NCBI RefSeq assembly: GCF_039529295.1
Contig: NZ_BAAAMN010000022.1
Coordinates: forward strand, 1-63,793
DNA from: Yaniella flava
Lineage (GTDB): Bacteria; Actinomycetota; Actinomycetes; Actinomycetales; Micrococcaceae
Length of the DNA: 63,793 bases
Direction of reading: 5' to 3'
The notes under the pieces were generated by a model that saw only the letters and a list, made by a program, of their open reading frames with translations, was not told the DNA's origin and made no database searches. Position 1 is the first letter of the stretch, and each line of letters begins with the position of its first letter. Shown one piece after another: positions 27,056 through 35,693 of this stretch. Both the position numbers and the translations under genes were made by a program.

Positions 27056-29893
27056 TCAAATCCCTCGAGTCACATCCGCGAGGATTTCAAGCACGTGATA
27101 ATAGTCTTTGCCGGTGGCTCGGCTCATGCCAATTTCGCACGTGCGGTTACACGAGGCGTGGAAGGAACTGTTGAGTTCTTGCACTTCCGTGGCTTCGGCT
27201 GCTGTGGCAGAGGCAGTGAGTTCTGGATGAAGCATGCCTCGGTCGCCTGCGAAGCCGCAACATCCCCAGGCCACGGGAACATGCACTTTTTCAGCAGCTG
27301 ACTGCGCAATCTCGAACAGCTCATCGTTGAGTCCCATTTGCATTGAGGAACAGGTGGGGTGCAGGGTCAGTGAGTCTACTTTGTCCCCGGCCGGAAGTCT
27401 GTCCAAGAGGTGTTTGGCGGTAAAGCCCAGCGCGTCTTCGACGGTGTATCCGGCCTTGGACAAGATTGCGTCGAAGCCGTCGGTACAACTAGTGGCGTCA
27501 GAAATCACTGGCAGTGATTGATCGGCCGGTTGTGCTGCGCGCACCCGGTCGATGACCCGCTGTTCCATTACTTCGTGACCCTGGGTGTAGCCCTTTGATG
27601 TCCACGGGGTACCACAACACATGGACTCGATGCCCTCCGGCACGATCACGCTCACACCCGCGTTGTGGAGCAGTTGCTCAAACGCTGCGCCGACACCGTC
27701 GCCATCACCACAGGCCCCGAACATGGAATTGACACAGGCTGGTAGGTAGATGGCAAGGGCCGTCGCATCGGCAGCGCCTAAGCGTCCCACGAGAGGTTTC
27801 CTTGCCGCACCACCGGCGGAAAGATCGACATCATAGCGCGGCATGACATCGTGGCTAACAACTTTCCTCGCCAGGTCAGTGGTGCCACGGACGACCGGCT
27901 CGGGCAATTTATCGACCACACTCAGGGCAAGCGCCCCAGCCCTAGTGGCCATCGCCCAGCCTTTGGCCGCGGCCTTAAACCCTGTCTCGAGCATCGGATT
28001 GGCGTCTTTGCGTCGCAATCGTTTCACCAATTGTCCCGTGTCGATACCCACCGGGCACGCTGTGGCGCACATGCCGTCCACAGCACAGGTTTGGACGCCG
28101 TCGTAGTCGTATTCTTGTTCCAATTCTTTGACCAGTGCCGTATTGCCTTGGGCTTCGGCCGCCGCGATGGCCCGGCGGACGACAATGCGCTGCCTTGGGG
28201 TAAGCGTCAAATCTTTGGATGGACACACCGGTTCACAGTATCCGCATTCGACACAGCGATCGGCTTCCACCTCGATGGTTGGATTGAGTTTAATGTTGCG
28301 GATATGCGCGACGGGGTCTCCATCAATAATGATGCCGGGGTTAAGTATTCGCTGCGGATCCGCTGCAGATTTCAGCTCCAGCATTACGTCATAAAGCTCA
28401 TCGCCGTACTGCCGTCGCACAAAGGGTGCCATGGCGCGTCCGGTACCGTGCTCAGCCTTGAGATTACCACCTTTAGAAAGGATGAGGTCAACCATTTGGT
28501 CGTTGAACGCGTTATAACGATTCAGCGCCCGGTCACCTTCGAAACGGTCAGTGAGCATGAAATGAATATTGCCATCTTTCGCGTGACCGAAAATCACCGA
28601 GTCCTCGTACCCATAGCCGGAGAACAGTTCCTGCAGACTCTGACAAGTATCTGAAAGTTCTGCGACCGGAACGGCTACGTCTTCTAGCAGTGCCGTAGTT
28701 CCGGATGCACGAGCGCCAGCTACCGAAGCATACAGCCCCTTGCGGAATTGCCAAGCGGACTGGCGACTCGCTGACGCAGTGGACAGTGTCGCAGGAGCAC
28801 GCAGTGGCGCTTGGTCGAGCAGACTCTGACCTGCGCGTTGCAGCGCGGTCATTTGGTCTGCGGTATCAGCGTGGTATTCAACAAGTAGGGCAGCTTGATC
28901 TTGCACATCGAATCCCATGATTGCCTCGGGTACCCCGGGAAGTCCTTGCCCCACGCGCAATGAGGTTGCATCCATCAACTCAAGTGTGGCTGCCCCAGAG
29001 TCGACCAGGTCAGGCAGGGCGCGAGTGGCCAGATCCAGATTATCGAATACCGCAAGAGTAGTAACAGCGAGTTTTCGGGCCGGCACCGTGCGAAACACTG
29101 CTTCGGCCACAAAAGCCAACGTTCCTTCCGAACCGATAATGAGCTGAGCAAAGAGCTGAGCCGGTGTATCAAAATCCAGAAATGCGTTGACACCATAGCC
29201 CATGGTGTTTTTCAAGGCGAAATGCCGCTGGATCAACGCAACTGAGGCCGGATTATCCAGCACCCGCCGCCGCAGTCGCTCCAACGTGGCCACAAGTTCG
29301 GGCTCTGCTGCCGCGAATTTTGCATCTGCGTCTGAGGATGCGGTATCAATCATCGTCCCCGAGGGCAGCACAAACGTCATCGATTCCAATGTGCGGTACG
29401 TATTGAATTCGGTACCGCAGGCCATTCCTGAGGAATTATTGGCGATGACGCCACCAATGGTGCATGCGGCTTCACTCGCTGGGTCCGGCCCGAGTTTATA
29501 ACCATATGGGGCTAGTCGCGCATTGACGTGACGGACCGTGGCCCCGGGTTGGACTCGTACCCTTTTTCCATCATCCAAGACTGTAATATCTCGAAAGTTT
29601 TTCCGTACATCAATCAACAACCCGTCACCGCTTGCCTGGCCAGCAAGTGATGTTCCACCGGCACGGAATGTGACCGGTTGCTGCTTGCCTGTCGCTGCAG
29701 TCATCAGCTCGCCGACTTCTATGGCGGATGCGGCAACAACGACAGCCTGCGGAGTTAACAAATAGTGAGAAGCATCCGATGCATACGCAACACGGTCAAT
29801 AGCACGAGTTTTAACGCGCTGATCATCGGCCACCACATTCATGACCTCAGACGAGACGTGCATTGATGCGAGCGCTGATCCGGTATCGACCAT
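27056..29893 (-). CDS. FAD-linked and Fe-S-containing D-2-hydroxyacid dehydrogenase-type oxidase
   Basis: This 945-aa fusion has an N-terminal FAD-binding PCMH domain (FRAGGTSLAGQASGDGLLID; CTIGGVIANNSSG), an FAD-oxidase C-terminal domain (GHAKDGNIHFM; EHGTGRAMAPF), two 4Fe-4S motifs near residues 546 and 608 (CVECGYCEPVCPS and CAVDGMCATACPVG) and a C-terminal CCG region (CCGTPW, WGCCGFAGDRGM). This is the architecture of D-lactate/D-2-hydroxyglutarate dehydrogenases feeding electrons to the respiratory chain. The exact substrate cannot be told. TAGGAG precedes the ATG. An FCD-GntR regulator is divergent. Confidence 0.9.
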   Translation of the reverse strand: MVDTGSALASMHVSSEVMNVVADDQRVKTRAIDRVAYASDASHYLLTPQAVVVAASAIEVGELMTAATGKQQPVTFRAGGTSLAGQASGDGLLIDVRKNFRDITVLDDGKRVRVQPGATVRHVNARLAPYGYKLGPDPASEAACTIGGVIANNSSGMACGTEFNTYRTLESMTFVLPSGTMIDTASSDADAKFAAAEPELVATLERLRRRVLDNPASVALIQRHFALKNTMGYGVNAFLDFDTPAQLFAQLIIGSEGTLAFVAEAVFRTVPARKLAVTTLAVFDNLDLATRALPDLVDSGAATLELMDATSLRVGQGLPGVPEAIMGFDVQDQAALLVEYHADTADQMTALQRAGQSLLDQAPLRAPATLSTASASRQSAWQFRKGLYASVAGARASGTTALLEDVAVPVAELSDTCQSLQELFSGYGYEDSVIFGHAKDGNIHFMLTDRFEGDRALNRYNAFNDQMVDLILSKGGNLKAEHGTGRAMAPFVRRQYGDELYDVMLELKSAADPQRILNPGIIIDGDPVAHIRNIKLNPTIEVEADRCVECGYCEPVCPSKDLTLTPRQRIVVRRAIAAAEAQGNTALVKELEQEYDYDGVQTCAVDGMCATACPVGIDTGQLVKRLRRKDANPMLETGFKAAAKGWAMATRAGALALSVVDKLPEPVVRGTTDLARKVVSHDVMPRYDVDLSAGGAARKPLVGRLGAADATALAIYLPACVNSMFGACGDGDGVGAAFEQLLHNAGVSVIVPEGIESMCCGTPWTSKGYTQGHEVMEQRVIDRVRAAQPADQSLPVISDATSCTDGFDAILSKAGYTVEDALGFTAKHLLDRLPAGDKVDSLTLHPTCSSMQMGLNDELFEIAQSAAEKVHVPVAWGCCGFAGDRGMLHPELTASATAAEATEVQELNSSFHASCNRTCEIGMSRATGKDYYHVLEILADVTRGI

Positions 29894-29938
29894 GATGTAC
29901 TCCTAAAAAATCGTGGCAAAGCCAGTCCAATCGAAGAA

Positions 29939-29949
29939 TTGTCTAACAA
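29939..29949. promoter_or_regulatory. Predicted FCD-GntR operator
   Basis: TTGTCTAACAA fits TNGTNNNACNA, the dyad typical for FadR/FCD-type GntR regulators. It lies in the 127-base gap between the divergent oxidase and GntR genes, 46 bases upstream of the oxidase start, where the regulator could control both promoters. Prediction only. Confidence 0.5.
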
Positions 29950-30020
29950 GTATACATACGTTATTCTCACATTTCGTGCAATACTGAAGAGATCCCATCC
30001 AACATGTGAAAGGTCGGTTC

Positions 30021-30677
30021 GTGGCACGCTTAGGAGTCGTCTCGGTGGTGCAAGCCATCGTCAATGATCTCCGTGATCGAATTTTTACCGCTGAATTATC
30101 GCCCGGCACCTCGCTACGCGAGGTTGAACTTGCGGCCCACTATGAGGTCGCGAGACCGACCGCAAAAGCCGCGCTCGAGAACCTGGTCGCTACTGGACTG
30201 TTAACACGCAATGCACACCAAACAGCTCGTGTCCGTCGTCTCACATCAGAAGATGTCATCGATATATACCGCACGCGAGCTATCCTCGAAACTGAAGCTG
30301 TACGTATCCTCGCCGCCACGTGTCATGCACCGTCCGCCGCCTCAGTAGCCAACGATGAGATCACAGCGCTACAAGATGCCACCCCAATCCAGATCGTGGA
30401 ACCGGATATTCAATTTCATAGGGCGCTGATTGACGCACTAGATTCCCCGAGAGTTCGCACATTTTATGAACAGCTCACCGATGACATCCGGTTGTGCATG
30501 GCGCAGGTACAAGACGCGATCCTGTTGTCTACCGAACGCATCGCTACCGAACATCGGCGATTACTAGACCTGATTGCGGCTGGTGATGCAGACTCTGCGG
30601 TTGAGCACTTGGAGCGTCATCTAGATAATGCCGGTCACAGACTGGCCGAACATCTTGTGCGTGACGTTCTGGAATAG
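30021..30677 (+). CDS. GntR-family (FadR/FCD) transcriptional regulator
   Basis: A ~218-aa regulator with an N-terminal winged HTH (IVNDLRDRIFTAELSPGT, then LREVELAAHYEVARPTAKAAL) and a C-terminal helical FCD ligand domain (DIYRTRAILETEAVRIL; FHRALIDALDSPR). FCD domains usually bind small organic acids through a metal. It is divergent from the FAD/Fe-S oxidase and probably regulates it. The GTG at 30021 has AAAGG seven bases upstream; another GTG at 30006 is possible. Confidence 0.88.
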   Translation: MARLGVVSVVQAIVNDLRDRIFTAELSPGTSLREVELAAHYEVARPTAKAALENLVATGLLTRNAHQTARVRRLTSEDVIDIYRTRAILETEAVRILAATCHAPSAASVANDEITALQDATPIQIVEPDIQFHRALIDALDSPRVRTFYEQLTDDIRLCMAQVQDAILLSTERIATEHRRLLDLIAAGDADSAVEHLERHLDNAGHRLAEHLVRDVLE

Positions 30678-30713
30678 GGCGCTTCCGAGAAGTGTGATGG
30701 GTCAGCATGGAAT

Positions 30714-30743
30714 CGAAACTCGAGCGGGAGTTTTCGAGTTTCG
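30714..30743 (+). terminator. Hairpin after GntR gene
   Basis: Ten-base perfect arms (CGAAACTCGA/TCGAGTTTCG) with a 10-base loop, 37 bases after the GntR stop. No U tract follows. It is a plausible terminator or transcript-end stem. Confidence 0.45.
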
Positions 30744-30805
30744 GTGTTGAGCTGATTCGTGTTTGAACTGCACTTGGTGGGCGCGCCCTTGACGGTGCCT
30801 AGGAT

Positions 30806-30862
30806 GGTGCGATCTCCGTTGGTCTCTCACGCCGATCGGGGGGAACGACAACGAGATCGCAC
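30806..30862. repeat. Inverted repeat in GntR-GntR spacer
   Basis: GGTGCGATCTCCGTT (30806-30820) is matched by AACGAGATCGCACC (30849-30862), giving 11 perfectly paired outer bases around a ~28-base centre. It is more GC-rich than its surroundings. It could be the joined ends of a lost insertion element or an operator or stem for the next gene; neither can be shown from the sequence. Confidence 0.4.
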
Positions 30863-30955
30863 CGTTGAGCATGCGATATTTAGCCTGAAACACAGTGCAA
30901 CTATACTAATCGAGTAGACGTTCCCTTCCGCGAGTTGGTCGATTACTATTTGGTG

Positions 30956-31714
30956 ATGGACAACAATCTTAGCGAGGCTGCAGGTAGGCAGGAATTTTCC
31001 GACGGTATGAGACCCTATGGCGGGTCGCTCCATGATATAAATGAGCAGCTTACTGCGGCTCATTTTCAAGACCCGGTCGTAGGTAGCTTGATCGATATGC
31101 TCAGAACCATGTCTGCAGGCGAGCGACTGGTAAGCGAGCGTGAACTTGCTAATCAGCTAGGTGTTAGCCGTACGGCTTTGCGAGATCGTATTGGACGTCT
31201 TGAGAGCTACGGTGTGTTGGAGCGGCGCGAACGTGAGGGAACTGTTTTTACCGGTCTCCAGCCGGAGAGGATGGGAGAGGTACTCATCGTCGGGTTGCTC
31301 TTTTCGGAAATTAGCGTGGAGTCTTTGGTGACTGTTCGCCACGCTCTAGAGCGAGAGGCTGCTGTTTTGGCTGCCAAAGACCCAGCATCCCATGGGTTAG
31401 AAAAAATGCGAGATGCCTTAGAAAAAATGCATGGTGGTGATGACGGCTCAGAGATCTTCGACGCTGACATTGATTTTCACGAAGGGCTCTTCTTAGCGTC
31501 CAACTCGTCCGGTACGATATTCCTATCCCGAGCTTTGCGTATAGCAATGAAAGGGACGCTCCGTTTTGAAACTTTAGCCACGGAACGAAAGAAGGTCATC
31601 GCATTGCATATAGATATCCTGGACGCGATTGAGAATCGAGACGTAAACCAGGCACGTAATAGCATAGACATGCACTTCCGTGTGTTGGATGAGCTGTTAA
31701 AAAAGGAAAAGTAA
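30956..31714 (+). CDS. Second GntR-family (FadR/FCD) regulator
   Basis: A ~252-aa FCD-type regulator. The winged HTH reads LIDMLRTMSAGERLVSEREL, then ANQLGVSRTALRDRIGRLES, after a ~45-residue N-terminal extension. The FCD domain includes TVRHALEREAAVLAAKD and IDFHEGLFLASNS. It converges on the minus-strand SDR/CoA-ligase/TRAP cluster and probably regulates it. ATG at 30956 chosen; an in-frame TTG at 30935 would add seven residues. It differs clearly from the neighbouring GntR at 30021. Confidence 0.87.
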   Translation: MDNNLSEAAGRQEFSDGMRPYGGSLHDINEQLTAAHFQDPVVGSLIDMLRTMSAGERLVSERELANQLGVSRTALRDRIGRLESYGVLERREREGTVFTGLQPERMGEVLIVGLLFSEISVESLVTVRHALEREAAVLAAKDPASHGLEKMRDALEKMHGGDDGSEIFDADIDFHEGLFLASNSSGTIFLSRALRIAMKGTLRFETLATERKKVIALHIDILDAIENRDVNQARNSIDMHFRVLDELLKKEK

Positions 31715-31768
31715 TTAAGAAGGATAGGAGTACGCTGACGACTTCGTAAACTGCCTGTGAGTCCGATG

Positions 31769-32635
31769 CTAGACGGTATTGCTCGGCATAGAGCCTTGTT
31801 CCACATAACCTCCGTCCACGGGCAGGCACACACCATTGATATATTTGGCGTTCTCGGATGCGAGAAAGACAGCAGCGGTTGCGATATCTGATGGTTCACC
31901 CATGACTCCGGTTGGGGAAATCGCGTTTCTTTTGGCCACCATGTCTTCCGCTGAATCGTAGTTGCCGCTGATCTGTTGGAAGATCATCGGTGACGAGATA
32001 AAACCTGGAGAGATAGTGTTAGCACGGATCCCTTGACGTGCATAGTGAAGACCGAGGTTAGTAGTGAACTGTACTAGGCCAGCTTTAGCTGCAGCGTAGG
32101 CTGGATAGTTGTAACCCACATATCGCATTCCGCCGACGGAAGCTATATTAATGATACTCCCTCGTTGCTGTTCTAGCATTATTGGTAGTACATGCTTGGT
32201 CGTGATGAATGCACTGGTCAGGTTAAGTTGTATGGCCCGCTCCCAGTCGGAGACATCCAATTCTAATGGTCCGCCCATCGTTGCGACACCCACGTTATTA
32301 TGCAGTACGTCTATCCTTCTGGTGGTGCCTACGATTTCTGCCACACAGCGTGCTATTGAATCCGAATCAGTTACATCGCCCTGCAGCGAAAATACTTCGG
32401 CCCCGGGCACCTCCTGACGGATTGCAGTTTTTGTGTCGTGCGCGGCTTCGCTTTCAAGGTCTACGACTGCAACGCGGGCGCCCGCCTGTGCATAGGCCAG
32501 CGCGGAGGCAAAGCCGTTGGTGAATTGGCCACCCACGGATCCACCGCCAAATACGACCGCAGTCTTTCCCTCCAGAGTCTTATATGGGTAGGAACTTGAA
32601 ATACTTTGTGTTTTATCTGACTTCTGATCGGGCAT
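31769..32635 (-). CDS. Short-chain dehydrogenase/reductase (SDR)
   Basis: This 288-aa classical SDR has a cofactor-binding segment (AVVFGGGSVGGQFTNGFASA) slightly divergent from TGxxxGIG, NNVG in the middle, a catalytic Ser in INIASVGGM and YPAYAAAKAG providing YxxxK. The C terminus contains the usual PVDGGY. It should oxidise or reduce a hydroxyl/keto group with NAD(P). It is separated from the CoA-ligase gene by 116 bases with stable hairpins, so it may be a separate or attenuated transcript. Confidence 0.9.
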   Translation of the reverse strand: MPDQKSDKTQSISSSYPYKTLEGKTAVVFGGGSVGGQFTNGFASALAYAQAGARVAVVDLESEAAHDTKTAIRQEVPGAEVFSLQGDVTDSDSIARCVAEIVGTTRRIDVLHNNVGVATMGGPLELDVSDWERAIQLNLTSAFITTKHVLPIMLEQQRGSIINIASVGGMRYVGYNYPAYAAAKAGLVQFTTNLGLHYARQGIRANTISPGFISSPMIFQQISGNYDSAEDMVAKRNAISPTGVMGEPSDIATAAVFLASENAKYINGVCLPVDGGYVEQGSMPSNTV

Positions 32636-32670
32636 TGGTATTTTCCTTTTACTTAGTGGACGATGTCTAT

Positions 32671-32738
32671 CTAACCTGAATAGGTTAGGTCCAGCCAGAC
32701 AATCGTCGTCATAATTGACGTGGACAGTATGGCTGGAC
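32671..32738 (-). terminator. Hairpins between CoA ligase and SDR genes
   Basis: Nine-base arms GTCCAGCCA/TGGCTGGAC (32689-32738) lie just downstream of the CoA-ligase stop on the minus strand. A second compact stem CTAACCT/AGGTTAG with a 4-base loop (32671-32688) follows. Together they suggest termination or attenuation before the last SDR gene. The second could instead be an operator for that gene. Confidence 0.5.
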
Positions 32739-32751
32739 CGTGTTCCTTCGG

Positions 32752-34368
32752 TCAGAAGAGATCAGAATTGCTTTCTTGAAGCATCTCTCGAACTGTTCGT
32801 CGGACGATCTTGCCGTAGCCGGAGCGTGGTAGTTCTTGCCAGAAGAACACCTTGCGAGGAACCTTATAGCGAGCCATACGTTTTTTCAGCCATTCACGGA
32901 GGTCCTCCTCTGTAATGTTGGATTGTGCTTCGAGCACGCAAACCGCTACTCCAATTTCACCCCAGTCCGTGTCTGGCATCCCCAACACGACTGTTTCTCC
33001 GATGTCGGGGTGGTCGAGGATTTTCTCTTCGATTTCCCGCGGGTGGATGTTGGAACCACCGGAAATGTACATGTCCGAGACACGACCCGTGATGAACAGA
33101 AAGCCCGAATCATCGAGCATGCCGACGTCGCCGGTATGGAACCATCCATCTCGGAATGCTTCGACGTTGGCTTCGGGATTATTCAGGTAGCCCGCAAAAA
33201 CGGCCGGACCTGCAACACAGATTTCACCATTCTGTAGTGGCTGAACTTCGTTGCCTTCCTGGTCCTGGATACTGACTTGAATACCTGTCCTCGGGTATCC
33301 ACAAGTCGAAAATGGCACGCCGGGAGGGGAGGGGTGATCGTGGTGAGCAGGGGGCAATACGGTGATATTACCGGTAACCTCGCCAAGTCCGTAGTACTGC
33401 ACGAGCACATCCCCCAACACTTTCCTGGCCTGCGCGACATCAGTAGTAGGCATTGGAGCGCCAGCGTAGACAACGTATTGCAGGCTGGATTGGTCATAGT
33501 CTTGAACGGAAGGATCCTCAACGAGACGTTTTAGGATGGTCGGTACGGTGAACATATTCGCAATTTTTTCATGTTCTACTAGCTTCCACGTTTCTGCCGG
33601 GTTTAGGCTAGCTGATGTCGGAAGTACCGTAGCAGCACCGCGCGCAATTTGGGGAAGCATGTGAATGCCAGCTCCATGAGAAAGTGGTGCGATAACTAAT
33701 GAGCGATGGTGCTGAGTGGTGGTAGGCATCAGATCAGCGAGATGGTTAGTAATGATGAAGCCAAGCTGGTCATGGGTGAGTACGGAGGCCTTAGACCGTC
33801 CGCTTGTCCCAGAGGTAAACAGATACCAGGCATGGTCACCCCGCCAGACTGGGGCGTTCGGCACCGCTTCCGTAGTTTCGGAGTATTGGCGTATGGAATC
33901 GGGGCCAGATCCGTCGAGCCACAGCGTTTGCAACTCTGGTCCCGTGACGTTAGCGACTGCTTTAGCATGCTCTGAGGTTGTGCTGTGTGCAATGATCATC
34001 GCTGGTTGGCAAACTTCGGCCAGCTGGGCAATGTCACTGGCATGTAGACGAGAGTTCACGGGTGCGATCACAGCGCCTACCCGCCAGGCAGCATACATGG
34101 ATTGTATGAACTCGGGACTATTGGGACCATCGAGCATTACGCATTGTCCAGGCCTGACACCTCTACGTATGAGTTCAGCAGCCAGCGCGGAAACTCGATG
34201 GTCCAGAGCCTGCCAATTCAACCTGGTGTTGCCGTAGATGACGGCGTCAGCCGCGGGGTAAAGTTTTGCAGTTTGAGTGAGCATTTGAGCAAGATTCATT
34301 GCTCGTAGGGAAGGGGTATCGACGACCTTCTTTTGGGCGGACTCAGTCATATTCCTTACCTGTGTCAT
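32752..34368 (-). CDS. AMP-forming acyl-CoA synthetase
   Basis: This 538-aa ANL-superfamily ligase activates a carboxylic acid to its CoA thioester. The phosphate-binding loop is YLFTSGTSGRSKAS, followed by VQYYGLGEVTG, TGDVGMLDDSGFLFITGR and a C-terminal lysine segment (ELPRSGYGKIVRR). GGAGG lies eight bases before the ATG, which immediately follows the thiolase stop (TAAATG). The substrate is unknown; the TRAP/SDR/thiolase context suggests a small hydroxy, aryl or branched acid. Confidence 0.93.
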   Translation of the reverse strand: MTQVRNMTESAQKKVVDTPSLRAMNLAQMLTQTAKLYPAADAVIYGNTRLNWQALDHRVSALAAELIRRGVRPGQCVMLDGPNSPEFIQSMYAAWRVGAVIAPVNSRLHASDIAQLAEVCQPAMIIAHSTTSEHAKAVANVTGPELQTLWLDGSGPDSIRQYSETTEAVPNAPVWRGDHAWYLFTSGTSGRSKASVLTHDQLGFIITNHLADLMPTTTQHHRSLVIAPLSHGAGIHMLPQIARGAATVLPTSASLNPAETWKLVEHEKIANMFTVPTILKRLVEDPSVQDYDQSSLQYVVYAGAPMPTTDVAQARKVLGDVLVQYYGLGEVTGNITVLPPAHHDHPSPPGVPFSTCGYPRTGIQVSIQDQEGNEVQPLQNGEICVAGPAVFAGYLNNPEANVEAFRDGWFHTGDVGMLDDSGFLFITGRVSDMYISGGSNIHPREIEEKILDHPDIGETVVLGMPDTDWGEIGVAVCVLEAQSNITEEDLREWLKKRMARYKVPRKVFFWQELPRSGYGKIVRRTVREMLQESNSDLF

Positions 34369-35538
34369 TTAAACGGCCTCCAGTACAGTGGCGTAGTTAG
34401 CAACGGCTGTGCCGCCCATGTTGAATACGGCAGCGTGATTGGCGTTATTTAACTGCATCGCTCCGGCCTCACCTGTAAGCTGCATCGCAGCCAATACGTG
34501 CTGTGAGACTCCCGTGGCACCCAGTGGGTGCCCTTTAGCCTTTAGACCACCGGAACGGTTCACAGGCAGATTGCCATCGGGATTTGTCTTACCGGCGGCA
34601 AGCACTTCCAGAGCTTTCCCTGGCTTGGCAATACCGAAAGCTTCGTATTGCAATACCTCAGCGATCGTAAAACAGTCATGCGTCTCTAGTAAGTCGAGGT
34701 CGTTCAGTTTGATCGATGCGTCCTCGAGTGCGCCGAAGAAGGCGGTCTGAGCGCCGGCAAATTCTAATGGATCACGTCGGGCGTCTAACGCCAGGTGGTC
34801 GTTTGCTTGAGCCCGACCCCGAATCGCGACGGACCGGCGGGCTGAGCGTGCCACGTCTGCATTCGTGACGATTACGGCGGCTGCACCGTCAGAGACCATC
34901 GAGCAGTCAGTACGCAATAATCTACCAACAACATAAGGATTATTTTCTGACTCAACTGCACAGAAGTCGTAGCCTAAATCTTTACGCATATGGGCATAAG
35001 GGTTGTCTACGCCATTGCGGTGATTCTTGGCGGCGACGTGCGCCATAGCCTCACGTGGATCACCATAACGGTCATTGTAGAGATCGGCGAGCTGGCCGAA
35101 GACGCCTGCGAAGCTGCCGGCCGACTGTTCCGTTTTGCGATGTGAGCCAGAAAGCAGAATATTGTTGACTTCAGCCCCTGGGATGGCCGTCATCTTCTCG
35201 GCCCCCACCACCAACACTGCTTTGGCACGCCCCGCTTCGATCATATCCAACGCCCCGAAAAGTGCTGCTGATCCAGTGGCACAAGCGTTCTCTAGGTGAG
35301 TGGCTGGTATGTTTGCGAGGGCAGGATCGCCTGCACCAATAAGGGCGGCCTCGAATCCCTGTGAGGAAAAGCCATTGTTAAAGACACCGACTTTCACTGC
35401 GTCGATCTCTCCTGGCTCTAGGCCGGCGTCAGCGATGGCCTTACCCGTTACTTCTGCCATAAGAGTCTCTACGTCCTCTTGCGGCAATTTTCCAAAGGGC
35501 GTGTGCGCCCAACCGGTGATATGTGCTGTGTCGTTCAT
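34369..35538 (-). CDS. SCP2-type thiolase family protein
   Basis: This 389-aa thiolase-fold protein has the nucleophilic Cys86 in ENACATGSAALFGA, HDCF (in LLETHDCFTI) instead of the NEAF of classical thiolases, and the C-terminal GHPLGATGVSQH. HDCF marks the SCP2-type group. It should cleave a 3-ketoacyl-CoA or perform a related retro-Claisen step. These thiolases often pair with a DUF35 OB-fold protein; none is seen here, and a tandem-PPC gene occupies the next position upstream. Confidence 0.9.
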   Translation of the reverse strand: MNDTAHITGWAHTPFGKLPQEDVETLMAEVTGKAIADAGLEPGEIDAVKVGVFNNGFSSQGFEAALIGAGDPALANIPATHLENACATGSAALFGALDMIEAGRAKAVLVVGAEKMTAIPGAEVNNILLSGSHRKTEQSAGSFAGVFGQLADLYNDRYGDPREAMAHVAAKNHRNGVDNPYAHMRKDLGYDFCAVESENNPYVVGRLLRTDCSMVSDGAAAVIVTNADVARSARRSVAIRGRAQANDHLALDARRDPLEFAGAQTAFFGALEDASIKLNDLDLLETHDCFTIAEVLQYEAFGIAKPGKALEVLAAGKTNPDGNLPVNRSGGLKAKGHPLGATGVSQHVLAAMQLTGEAGAMQLNNANHAAVFNMGGTAVANYATVLEAV

Positions 35539-35693
35539 GAAGAACCTCTTCTACGTTCGTATATTTTTCACGAGGCTATTGCAGTCATATGGCTTGATGA
35601 CTAACCATCGCTCACTAAGACCGAACGTTGCAGTCTGTGAGCGAACCCGTCGACCGTGGTTTGAATGGTCTCGCGGGCATGGTCAGTATTCGT

